64,000 bases of DNA from CALRGE01 sp964360635 (GTDB taxonomy: Bacteria > Patescibacteriota > Gracilibacteria > UBA1369 > 2-02-FULL-48-14), in NCBI GenBank assembly GCA_964360635.1, contig CAYHXO010000006.1:1-64000 (forward strand), written 5' to 3'. The notes under the pieces are model-generated. The model searched no databases. It was not told the origin of the DNA and was given only the letters and a program-made list of their open reading frames with translations. This document shows, in pieces, positions 16,080-23,915 of the stretch; positions within the stretch are counted from its first letter, which is position 1; each line of letters opens with the position of its first letter. The translations under genes were made by a program, and so were the position numbers.

Positions 16080-16331
16080 ATGTATAAAATAAGACATGAT
16101 AGGCCGAATTGCATTGGCTGTAACGCCTGCGCTAACATTGCGCCGAATTTTTGGACAATGAGTGCAATGGACGGAAAATCTGATATAATAGGTTCTCAAT
16201 TGGGCGAAGATGGCTGGGAAGAGTTGGATATTACTGATGCTGATTTTGATCTGAATCTGGCATCTGCAGAATCTTGCCCGGTAAACGTTATACATTTGAT
16301 TCAAATTGGCACTGGAAAACAATTAATATGA
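16080..16331 (+). CDS. Ferredoxin, single [4Fe-4S] cluster
   Basis: 83 aa. The cluster motif is CIGCNAC (about 11-17) with the remote Cys in ESCPVNVIH (about 66). Only one Cx2Cx2C...CP set is present, so one [4Fe-4S] cluster as in monocluster ferredoxins. It lies directly before the 2-oxoacid:ferredoxin oxidoreductase alpha gene with an ATGA overlap (16328-16331), so it is very likely that enzyme's electron acceptor. Confidence 0.92.
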   Translation: MYKIRHDRPNCIGCNACANIAPNFWTMSAMDGKSDIIGSQLGEDGWEELDITDADFDLNLASAESCPVNVIHLIQIGTGKQLI

Positions 16332-18097
16332 CAACAAAACATAATCATTTCACTTGGATGGTTGGAGGTGAAGCCGGATACGGAATCACCACGATGGGCC
16401 AAATGTTCTCACGTGCTTGCACGCAGAGCGGCTTATACGCATTTGGTTATGTTGAATATCCGTCATTGATTCGTGGTGGGCATAATACTGCGATGGTTCG
16501 TGTTGGTAGCAATCCTGTTCACTCTCACAGCGATAAAGTTGATATGCTTTTGGCTTTGAATAAAGAAACTGTTGATTTGCATGTGAATGAAATGAGCATT
16601 GGTGGCGTGATTATTTATGACGGTGAAAATGTGATTTTGGATCAGGCGAGTTTACGAGCGGATGTTCTATATGCTTCTGTGCCACTTGGAAAAATTACAA
16701 AGGAATTGGGTGCGCAAGCACTAATGAGAAATACCGTGGCATTGGGTGCTTCATTTGGAATGATGAAATATGATTTTAAATATTTGGAAAAAGTTTTGGC
16801 TGATACTTTTGGAAGGAAAGGGCAGGAAGTTATGGATTATAATGTGAAAGTGGCTAGAACAGGTTATGATTATGCAATTGCGAACTTTGGTGACAAGGTG
16901 AAAATTGGTGAGAATATTCAACCGATTGAAGGTGCATCAACAAAAATTGTGCTTTCAGGAAATGAAGCAATTGCAATTGGAGCGATTAAAGCCGGCGTGA
17001 AATTTATGGCGGCTTATCCAATGACTCCAATAACAACTGTGATGTTAGTGATTGCGAAATATGGAGTGAAATATGGAATTGTGATGAAGCATAGTGAAGA
17101 TGAAATTGCCGCTGTGAATATGGCAATTGGAGCCGCACACATGGGAGTTCGTTCGATGACTGCAACGTCCGGAGGTGGCTTCGCCCTAATGACGGAAGCA
17201 TTGGGAATGGCAGGGATTACAGAAACTCCATTGGTAGTTATTGAGGGAATGCGACCAGGCCCATCAACAGGTTTACCAACATGGACTGATCAAGCGGATT
17301 TACGATTTGTAATGCATGCATCTCAGGGTGAATTTCCACGAGTTTTATTTGCTCCGGGTGATGTTGATGAATGCTATAATATGACAATAAAAGCATTCGA
17401 TTTAGCTGAAAAATATCAGATGCTTTGCATGATTATTACAGATAAATATTTGGGTGAGTCAGTAATGACTACAGTTCCATTTGATCACAAAAATTATAAG
17501 CCAGATCGAGGACAATTAATTAGCCGAGCTGAAGCGGAAAAAATGGAAGATGGAAAATATAAAAGATTTGAATTTACTGAAACCGGAGTTTCAAAACGTG
17601 CTGTTCCCGGTACTCCAAATTGTGTTTATGCAGTTTCGACTGATGAACATAATGAAACTGGTGATTTGGATGAGGGCGCTGAAAATAGAAATAAAATGGT
17701 TGAAAAAAGAGATAGAAAATTACAAACGTTAAAGAAAGAATCTTTGAAGGAAATTGATATGTTGGAGCTTCATGGAGTCGCTGACGCGCCTCTGACTATT
17801 GTAAGTTGGGGTTCAACAAAAGGACCAATTTTGGAAGCACTCGATTTAGCGGAAGAACAGGGTAAAAAAGTCAATTTCTTACAAATAAAATGTGTGCTGC
17901 CATTCCCTACTGCAGAAGTTAAAAAAGTTTTGCTTGGGGCGAAAAAATTGCTAATGCTGGAGACTAATTTCGATTCACAAATGGCTGGTGTGATTGCTCA
18001 AAACACAGGTATTTTAATTCAAGATAAGTTATTACGTTACGATGGCCGTCCAATTCATCCTGCACAAATTTTAGAAAAAATATGTCAAACAATTTAA
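16328..18097 (+). CDS. korA: 2-oxoacid:ferredoxin oxidoreductase, fused gamma-alpha subunit
   Basis: About 589 aa from the ATG at 16328, chosen for the ATGA overlap with the ferredoxin. The N-terminal gamma domain (1-190) begins WMVGGEAGYGITTMGQMF and contains YPSLIRGGHNT. The alpha domain carries AYPMTPITT and KHSEDEIAAVNMAIGAAHMG, and the C-terminal part has VSWGSTKGPILEA. This domain order is typical of 2-oxoglutarate (KorA) and some pyruvate or 2-oxoacid enzymes. The reaction is oxidative decarboxylation of a 2-oxoacid to acyl-CoA with reduction of ferredoxin, or the reverse. The exact oxoacid is uncertain. It overlaps the beta subunit by 16 bp. Confidence 0.93.
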   Translation: MTTKHNHFTWMVGGEAGYGITTMGQMFSRACTQSGLYAFGYVEYPSLIRGGHNTAMVRVGSNPVHSHSDKVDMLLALNKETVDLHVNEMSIGGVIIYDGENVILDQASLRADVLYASVPLGKITKELGAQALMRNTVALGASFGMMKYDFKYLEKVLADTFGRKGQEVMDYNVKVARTGYDYAIANFGDKVKIGENIQPIEGASTKIVLSGNEAIAIGAIKAGVKFMAAYPMTPITTVMLVIAKYGVKYGIVMKHSEDEIAAVNMAIGAAHMGVRSMTATSGGGFALMTEALGMAGITETPLVVIEGMRPGPSTGLPTWTDQADLRFVMHASQGEFPRVLFAPGDVDECYNMTIKAFDLAEKYQMLCMIITDKYLGESVMTTVPFDHKNYKPDRGQLISRAEAEKMEDGKYKRFEFTETGVSKRAVPGTPNCVYAVSTDEHNETGDLDEGAENRNKMVEKRDRKLQTLKKESLKEIDMLELHGVADAPLTIVSWGSTKGPILEALDLAEEQGKKVNFLQIKCVLPFPTAEVKKVLLGAKKLLMLETNFDSQMAGVIAQNTGILIQDKLLRYDGRPIHPAQILEKICQTI

Positions 18098-18951
18098 AGT
18101 TATTAACGGACTTAGACACTGGCTCCAAATGTAATTGGTGCCCGGGTTGTGGTGATTTCGGAATTCTTGTTGCTCTTAAACAAGCCTTGTTTGAACTAAA
18201 AATAAATCCCGAAGAAACCATGATTGTTTCAGGAATTGGTTGTGGCTCACAGACTCCGCATTTAGTGAAAGTTTACGGGTTTCATTCGTTACACGGACGC
18301 GCTTTGCCTGTTGCGACCGCGATGAAAATGGCAAATCACAAAATGAATGTGATAATTATTGGTGGAGATGGTGATGGATATGGAATTGGCATTGCACATT
18401 TAATTCATTCTTCACGTAGAAATTATAACGTGACTTACATAGTGCAAAATAACCAAGTTTACGGCCTCACGAAAGGTCAAACTTCACCAACCAGCGATCA
18501 TGGTTATGTATCAAAATCAACTCCGGAAGGAGTAATTGAAGTACCAATTCGTCCGCTTTCTATTGCACTTTCTGCCGGGGCAACTTTTATTGCTCGTGGT
18601 TACGCCGGAGACATAATGTATTTGAAAAAATTAATAATGGATGGAATTCAGCATAAAGGATTTTCTTTGATTGATATTTTGCAGCCTTGTGTAACTTTCA
18701 ATAAAATAAATACTTATCAATGGTATCAACAAAGAATTCATAAATTGGATTCTGAAAATCATGATCCGACGGATAGGATGGCGGCCTTCAAATTAACAGA
18801 AGAATGGGGTGAGAAAATTCCTGTTGGTATTTATTACAAAGAAGATCGTTGGCTTTATGAAGATGAACTTTTGATGTTAAAAGATAAAGCACTTGTTGAC
18901 CATTCCATCGAGAATATCGATATCGATCCAATTATCAATTCATACCTATAA
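18082..18951 (+). CDS. korB: 2-oxoacid:ferredoxin oxidoreductase, beta subunit
   Basis: 289-aa thiamine-diphosphate-binding subunit. The N-terminal Cys motif CNWCPGCGDFG gives three [4Fe-4S] ligands, with a fourth Cys probably in DILQPCVTFN. The ThDP/Mg motif is GGDGDGYGIGIAHLIHSSRRN, followed by NNQVYGLTKGQTSPTS. Length and order match KorB or PorB of the two-chain enzyme. It overlaps korA by 16 bp and is followed 1 bp later by a 2Fe-2S ferredoxin. Confidence 0.95.
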   Translation: MSNNLKLLTDLDTGSKCNWCPGCGDFGILVALKQALFELKINPEETMIVSGIGCGSQTPHLVKVYGFHSLHGRALPVATAMKMANHKMNVIIIGGDGDGYGIGIAHLIHSSRRNYNVTYIVQNNQVYGLTKGQTSPTSDHGYVSKSTPEGVIEVPIRPLSIALSAGATFIARGYAGDIMYLKKLIMDGIQHKGFSLIDILQPCVTFNKINTYQWYQQRIHKLDSENHDPTDRMAAFKLTEEWGEKIPVGIYYKEDRWLYEDELLMLKDKALVDHSIENIDIDPIINSYL

Positions 18952-18952
18952 T

Positions 18953-19228
18953 ATGCCAAAAGTTACAAATAAAAGCCTATCAATGACAGTTGAATGTGAG
19001 GGCGGTGCCAAGTTAAGAGAAGTAGCCATGCAAAATAATCTTGGAATCCCTTTCGGTTGTGAAAATGGAATTTGCTCAACTTGTTTGATTCAGATAAATA
19101 CCGGAATGGAAAATATTACAGAGAGAACTGAACAAGAAGAAGCGACACTTTCAATTAGAAGCGCTGCACCAGAGCAAAGGCTAGCATGCCAGTGCAAGAT
19201 CAATGGTGATGTAGAATTTGAATTTTAA
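18953..19228 (+). CDS. [2Fe-2S] plant-type ferredoxin
   Basis: 91 aa from the ATG at 18953, one base after the korB stop. A longer frame from 18893 exists, but it overlaps korB. The cluster ligands are in FGCENGICSTC (about 36-46) and the distal Cys in RLACQCKI (about 78-80), in the normal C-x4-C-x2-C...C order. It is co-transcribed with korAB. Two ferredoxins of different cluster type therefore bracket the oxidoreductase, perhaps splitting electrons to different partners. Confidence 0.92.
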   Translation: MPKVTNKSLSMTVECEGGAKLREVAMQNNLGIPFGCENGICSTCLIQINTGMENITERTEQEEATLSIRSAAPEQRLACQCKINGDVEFEF

Positions 19229-19902
19229 ACGGTTTCACCGGTTCCTGAAGGTGCTGTTTTGATCTGCTCGAGTTCTTTTTGCTTTTCTGCCTCAGCATTT
19301 TGCTTCTTTATCTCCTCAAGATTAAGTAAAATTGCCTTCAATTCTTCAGGTGTGCCCTCATAGTGATCAAAAGTATAAGTACCAATTAATTGCTGATAAT
19401 CGTTGTAACATTGTGCTTGATCTTGGCCGTCAGTTGGCAGATGCAACTCAAATAAGGAAGCTGGCATGCCTTCTCCATTGCTTGATGTTTCAAAAACACG
19501 CATCTCAATAACTCCTGTTACAGGATTCATGAATTCATAATCAATACCAGACGTTCTATCACTTCTAAATGCCCATTGTGAGACTGTGTATTCCTTTTCT
19601 AGCTCGTAACCCTTCATTCCAGGTAGAACTATACAAGTACCATCTTCATAGCCCACGTGATCAAAATAAAAATTCGTAACATAATCACCTTTTGATTCTT
19701 TTATTTCCCAAAAAGTAGGGTCGAAACGCAATTTGAAATATAAGTTTTCAGTTAAAACTGAATTCATTTTTACTACTGTCCATCCTGTTGCATCATCAGC
19801 AGGAAGAAGTTCATAATTTTGACCACTTGTTGCAAATTTTTGTCCTCCACAAGATGTTAAAAGGAGTGCTAATAGTGAGATAATTGTTATAGATTTTTTC
19901 AT
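19225..19902 (-). CDS. Putative lipoprotein (225 aa)
   Basis: Secreted lipid-anchored protein. The signal peptide MKKSITIISLLALLLTSCGG ends in a clear lipobox (LTSC). The mature part is hydrophilic and beta-rich up to about residue 185, then becomes a charged Glu/Lys helix (LEEIKKQNAEAEKQKELEQ) and a polar tail. No known domain is recognised. It is convergent with the 2Fe-2S ferredoxin (4-bp overlap) and lies downstream of the sugar nucleotidyltransferase on the same strand. Confidence 0.78.
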   Translation of the reverse strand: MKKSITIISLLALLLTSCGGQKFATSGQNYELLPADDATGWTVVKMNSVLTENLYFKLRFDPTFWEIKESKGDYVTNFYFDHVGYEDGTCIVLPGMKGYELEKEYTVSQWAFRSDRTSGIDYEFMNPVTGVIEMRVFETSSNGEGMPASLFELHLPTDGQDQAQCYNDYQQLIGTYTFDHYEGTPEELKAILLNLEEIKKQNAEAEKQKELEQIKTAPSGTGETV

Positions 19903-19907
19903 AAGTT

Positions 19908-21170
19908 TTATTTAAGCTTCAGCATCATAGCGTTTCTGGCTTCCGGGTCAATAGTGGCTTTATTGTCATCAATTTTGAGTTCAATTTTTCCACTCACATA
20001 TTTCCCAGCTTCAATATCCTGAGCAATCACAAGTCCGGAAGTAATCATGGTGTTAGAACCAATTTTCACACCTGGCATTAAACTTGTATTTACTCCAATT
20101 CGAATATTATCACCGAGAATCGCTCCAAGTTTATTTGTTTCTTCAATTTTCTTTTCGTCTAAACGTAGATTTGCGCAAATTGCACCTGCTCCAAATCCAC
20201 AATTATTTCCTATAATACTATCTCCAATATAGTTGGAATGGAACCAAGTATCATCTCCAACATATGAACGAGCAACTTCTGTATTGAAGCCGATTACAGA
20301 CCGTTTTCCAATAGATGACGCTCTAACAAGAGCATTATTCCCCACGATAGAATTCTTTCCAATATATGCCGGCCCTTGAATCACCGCATGATCAAAAATC
20401 TTTACCCCACTTTCAATTACAACGTTTCCATTTATCACAGCAGTTTTAGAAATCTGAGAATCTTCAGCAATACTTTTTTCCAATTTAGATAAGAAAAAAG
20501 CCGTCAAATTTAAAACATGCTGAGGGAATTTTAATGCCTGCCAGAAGCCACTATATGGAACTGCCTGAAATGTTCTTTCTTTCATTAAAATATCGAGTGC
20601 AATCTCATAACGATCATCTTTTTCTGAAGATACCTCTTTCAAAATCTCAAATAATCTTTTGGGATTTTTGTGCAAATGTAAAACTAAATTTATTAAATTT
20701 GAGGGTTCATTTCCCGCTCCGGGTTTTTCAATAATTCCGGTAATTTTTTCACCTTCTATTTTTAAATAACCTCCTGGAAAATATTCAAAAACTTCACGTG
20801 CCAACAGAAATGAATCGGCACCGGTGGCATTTTTCATGGCATTATAAGCGCTTGTATCAACAACATCATTTCCACTTACAATAAATAAATCTTCTGCGCC
20901 GACTAAATCTTCTACAGATAGAACAGCTCCTGCCATTCCTTCATCCAAGTTTTTTTGTTCAACAACTTTTGCATCATATTTTTGAGCCACTTTTCTAAGC
21001 TTTTCTAAATTATGTGCTCCACCGACAATAATAATGTCATCAAAACCAGCTGATTTTAAAGCCTCAATTTGATGCTTAATTAAATATTTTCCACAGAATC
21101 TTAAGAAATTTTTATCTTCTATTGGTTTTGCCCTTTTACTTCTACCAGCGGCTAACAGTAAAACTTTCAT
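19908..21170 (-). CDS. Sugar-1-phosphate nucleotidyltransferase with left-handed beta-helix domain
   Basis: 420 aa from the ATG at 21170; an upstream TTG gives MIFMKV. The N-terminal nucleotidyltransferase domain has MKVLLLAAGRSKR (the usual GxGxRL is degenerate), QNLDEGMAGAVLS, and the metal Asp in IVSGNDVVDTS. The C-terminal hexapeptide-repeat domain (about 240-400) has imperfect IxxxxVI repeats (NGNVVIESGVKIFDHAVIQG). This architecture is shared with GlmU and archaeal bifunctional UTP/dTTP-sugar transferases. No acetyltransferase signature is certain. Role: making an NDP-sugar for surface polysaccharide. It is 5 bp upstream of the lipoprotein gene. Confidence 0.82.
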   Translation of the reverse strand: MKVLLLAAGRSKRAKPIEDKNFLRFCGKYLIKHQIEALKSAGFDDIIIVGGAHNLEKLRKVAQKYDAKVVEQKNLDEGMAGAVLSVEDLVGAEDLFIVSGNDVVDTSAYNAMKNATGADSFLLAREVFEYFPGGYLKIEGEKITGIIEKPGAGNEPSNLINLVLHLHKNPKRLFEILKEVSSEKDDRYEIALDILMKERTFQAVPYSGFWQALKFPQHVLNLTAFFLSKLEKSIAEDSQISKTAVINGNVVIESGVKIFDHAVIQGPAYIGKNSIVGNNALVRASSIGKRSVIGFNTEVARSYVGDDTWFHSNYIGDSIIGNNCGFGAGAICANLRLDEKKIEETNKLGAILGDNIRIGVNTSLMPGVKIGSNTMITSGLVIAQDIEAGKYVSGKIELKIDDNKATIDPEARNAMMLKLK

Positions 21171-21233
21171 AAATATCAATAAAGTGCTGGAATTTTACAG
21201 GTAAAAGGCTTTTCTTGCAATCTGACAGAATAG

Positions 21234-22013
21234 CTATTTGTAATCCGGCAAAAAAGTCCAAAAAGACTGATGGATATTTCTCAAAGATTCTGCAATGTGA
21301 GGCTCTTCAATAATAATTCCAACAATGTCTCGGTAAATTGAAACTATAGCGACTTTGTCACCATAAATATTTATTTCGACAGGAATATGTACATTATTTA
21401 ACATTTTCAAAACCCGATTTTGTTCTTTACGATGCTTATATGCCATATCTGAAGATTCTGACTTATTTAAAATTCCAAAATATTTAATTTTCTTTTTTGC
21501 ACGACGAATTGTGTAATCCCAAAGCCAATTATTAAAATCTTTTTGATTTGATACCGGAAAAAAATATTGAAAATCACCCATGCCATATATATTTACTCCC
21601 GGAGTTTTCAATGTATCTTCATAAATTTCTTTCATACCTTCAAGCCCCTGAAAAAAGTGAATTTTTGGCTGAGCAAGAAGAGGATTTCTAATCTTTTCAA
21701 GATCCGGCAATATGCTGAGGAGTTTTTGTTTTTGGTTTTCTATTTCTTCTTTTCGATGATCCAAAATTGAAAGAATCGACTTGGGAGGGCGCGAATTAAA
21801 ATATCTAACACTTCCCTTTGTGTACTCTTGCATTATTCTTTTTTCAATCAATGTGCCTAGAATATTGTAAGAATGACTTCTTTTAAGTCCACTTTTTTTG
21901 GCTAGTATTGATGCCGGCTGAGCACCTAATTCGAGACAAGCCAGATAAAGTTTTGCTTCGAGGTCGCTGAGACCGAACTCAGTTAAAATGGAATTAATAT
22001 CGAAATCTGCCAT
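21234..22013 (-). CDS. TrmB-family transcriptional regulator
   Basis: 259 aa. The N-terminal winged helix (1-80) reads ILTEFGLSDLEAKLYLACLELG then SGLKRSHSYNILGTLIEKRIM, the typical TrmB-type DNA-binding domain. A coiled-coil linker (about 85-115) precedes a C-terminal effector/phospholipase-D-like domain with FFQGLEGMKEIYEDTL and IYGDKVAIVSIYRDIVGIIIE. Such regulators sense sugars in archaea; the ligand here is unknown. It is divergent from the RHH/zinc-ribbon array and shares its upstream region. A homologue is embedded in that array at 28776, so both probably control the array. Confidence 0.87.
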   Translation of the reverse strand: MADFDINSILTEFGLSDLEAKLYLACLELGAQPASILAKKSGLKRSHSYNILGTLIEKRIMQEYTKGSVRYFNSRPPKSILSILDHRKEEIENQKQKLLSILPDLEKIRNPLLAQPKIHFFQGLEGMKEIYEDTLKTPGVNIYGMGDFQYFFPVSNQKDFNNWLWDYTIRRAKKKIKYFGILNKSESSDMAYKHRKEQNRVLKMLNNVHIPVEINIYGDKVAIVSIYRDIVGIIIEEPHIAESLRNIHQSFWTFLPDYK

Positions 22014-22095
22014 TATAAATAGCTATGAGAATTGAAAGAATATGAAATCATTTTTTAAATCAGATTGCAAGGCTTTTGTTGCAGGTATAAATATA

Positions 22096-22125
22096 TTGAC
22101 ATGAACTACATAATCAATATATTAT
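22096..22125 (+). promoter_or_regulatory. Promoter of the RHH/zinc-ribbon array
   Basis: TTGACA (22096-22101), an 18-nt spacer and TATTAT (22120-22125). The predicted start is about 22132, with a 20-nt AT-rich leader before the ATG at 22154. It sits between the divergent TrmB gene and the array. Confidence 0.65.
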
Positions 22126-22153
22126 CTATGCATATTACATATAAGATAGACAT

Positions 22154-22312
22154 ATGCCCATTGTGAACTTTTCAATTCCAAAAAATCTTGATCTGCGAAT
22201 TCAAGCAACAATTAAAGAAAAAGGCTTTGCTAGTAAGGCAGAATTTTTCCGTTACTGTGCTGTCCGCTATATTGACAGTGACAAAGATAGAAAGAATAAT
22301 CTAGCAGGATGA
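22154..22312 (+). CDS. Small ribbon-helix-helix (CopG-like) protein, 52 aa
   Basis: MPIVNFSIPKNLDLRIQATI then KEKGFASKAEFFRYCAVRYI is the ribbon-helix-helix pattern: a short strand (VNFSIP), a first helix, a turn with GFASKAE, and a second helix. A charged tail follows and the frame ends TGA at 22310-22312. It is 13 bp before the first zinc-ribbon gene and downstream of a good promoter, so it is probably the first cistron and an autoregulator of the array. No toxin partner is adjacent. Confidence 0.75.
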   Translation: MPIVNFSIPKNLDLRIQATIKEKGFASKAEFFRYCAVRYIDSDKDRKNNLAG

Positions 22313-22325
22313 TCTCCCCAAACGG

Positions 22326-23915
22326 ATGATAAAAAACTGCAAGAATTGCTCGGCTGAGTTTGAAATAACAAATGATGATTTGGATTTTTATGGGAAAATA
22401 AAAGTTCCTGAACCGACATTTTGTCCAGATTGTCGATTACAGAGGAGATTGATGATGAGAAATGAAAAAAATCTTTATAAAAGGAGCTGTGATTTTTGTA
22501 AAAAATCCATAATTGCTTTTTTTGATTCAGATGTTAACTTTCCGGTTTATTGTACTGATTGTTGGTGGAGTGATAAATGGGACCCTAGATCTTATGGACA
22601 AGATTTTAATTTCAATAGGCCATTTTTTGAGCAATTTAAAGAGTTAATAAATAAGGTTCCAAAAGCTAACCTACTTCAGCTTAATAATGAGAATTCTGAA
22701 TATAATTCACTACTGGCATTTTCAAAAAATACATATATGAGTCCAGGCTCATATTTATGTGAAGGATGTATTTATGTTAGAAAGAGTCAAAGCTGTAAAG
22801 ACTGCATTAACAGCAATATAATTAATAAATGTGAACTTGTATCTAACTCTGTTAATTGTGATTCCTGTTATAGTTCGGACTATCTTTTAAACTGCCGTTC
22901 ATGTTCATTCTCCTCATACTTGGATGATTGTTCAAATATGCAAAATTCGTTTATGTGCAGTGGAGTAAGAAATAAAAATTATTGTTTCAAAAATAAAGAA
23001 TTAACTAAAGAAGAATTCGAGAAAATTCTTGCAGAATATAAAATGAAAAACCATGAAGATATATTTTCTGAATTTATGGGGTTCTCTTCATCCCTACCAA
23101 AACGTGCAGTAGTTCAATTTAATTGTGAAAATTCGACTGGTGATTACTTGTATAACTCAAAAAATGCAGTCGAATGTTTTGATTCTTTTGATATTTTAGA
23201 TTCAAAATATTTGGTTGAATGTTCGGGAATAAAAGACTCAATGGATCTGTGCATGCATGATAAAGAAATTGAACTTTGCTATGAAATGAGTTCTGGTGGC
23301 GAAAAAAATTATATGTCTAAATTTTGCTATTGTTCAATTGCCGCACCTTTTGGGGAATATTTATATTCATGTTTTTATTTATCAAATAGTTTTGGTTGCG
23401 ATGGTTTTCATTCAAAAAATGAATACTGTATTTTGAATAAACAGTATTCAAAAGAAGGGTACGAAGTTCTAGTCGCACGGGTTATTGAATATATGAAAAC
23501 GGCTGGTGAATATGGTGAGTTTTTTCCTAATTTCATTTCAACATTTGCATATAATGAAAGTGCGGCTCAAGATTATTTCCCTCTAAGTAAAGAAGAAATC
23601 ATATCGAAGGGATATGTATGGAAAGAAGCCGAGACTGCCAAAGCTCCAAGTGAAATCGCAGCCTTGGATTGTATAGTATGCAAAAAACAGTATCGAGTTA
23701 TTAAACAAGAACAGGCACTTTACGACAAACTTAATTTAAAAATTCCAAAAAGATGCAGTGAATGTAGATATAAAGAACTATTAAAATGGAAAAATCCTCG
23801 AAAACTATGGACTCGTGCATGTGCAAAATGTGGAAATAAAATCCACAGCAGCTATTCCCCGGAGCGAGCTGAGATTGTATACTGTGAAGCGTGCTATTTG
23901 GCTTCTGTATACTAA
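22326..23915 (+). CDS. Zinc-ribbon repeat protein 1 of 6 (Cys-complete)
   Basis: 529 aa, function unknown; the family is one I associate with CPR genomes. Residues 1-90 hold two zinc ribbons: CKNC...CPDCRLQRR and RSCDFCKK...VYCTDCWW, then SDKWDPRSYGQDFNFNRPFF. Residues about 110-380 form a Cys/Asn/Ser-rich repetitive core suggestive of a beta-solenoid, in two halves. Each half ends in a cap like YCFKNKELTKEEFEKIL or YCILNKQYSKEGYEVL. A linker (EYGEFFPNFISTFAYNE) leads to a C-terminal ribbon pair: DCIVCKKQY...RCSECR and RACAKCGNKI...VYCEACYL. All eight CxxC pairs are intact. It has no signal peptide and abuts the next paralogue with no gap. Confidence 0.88.
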   Translation: MIKNCKNCSAEFEITNDDLDFYGKIKVPEPTFCPDCRLQRRLMMRNEKNLYKRSCDFCKKSIIAFFDSDVNFPVYCTDCWWSDKWDPRSYGQDFNFNRPFFEQFKELINKVPKANLLQLNNENSEYNSLLAFSKNTYMSPGSYLCEGCIYVRKSQSCKDCINSNIINKCELVSNSVNCDSCYSSDYLLNCRSCSFSSYLDDCSNMQNSFMCSGVRNKNYCFKNKELTKEEFEKILAEYKMKNHEDIFSEFMGFSSSLPKRAVVQFNCENSTGDYLYNSKNAVECFDSFDILDSKYLVECSGIKDSMDLCMHDKEIELCYEMSSGGEKNYMSKFCYCSIAAPFGEYLYSCFYLSNSFGCDGFHSKNEYCILNKQYSKEGYEVLVARVIEYMKTAGEYGEFFPNFISTFAYNESAAQDYFPLSKEEIISKGYVWKEAETAKAPSEIAALDCIVCKKQYRVIKQEQALYDKLNLKIPKRCSECRYKELLKWKNPRKLWTRACAKCGNKIHSSYSPERAEIVYCEACYLASVY

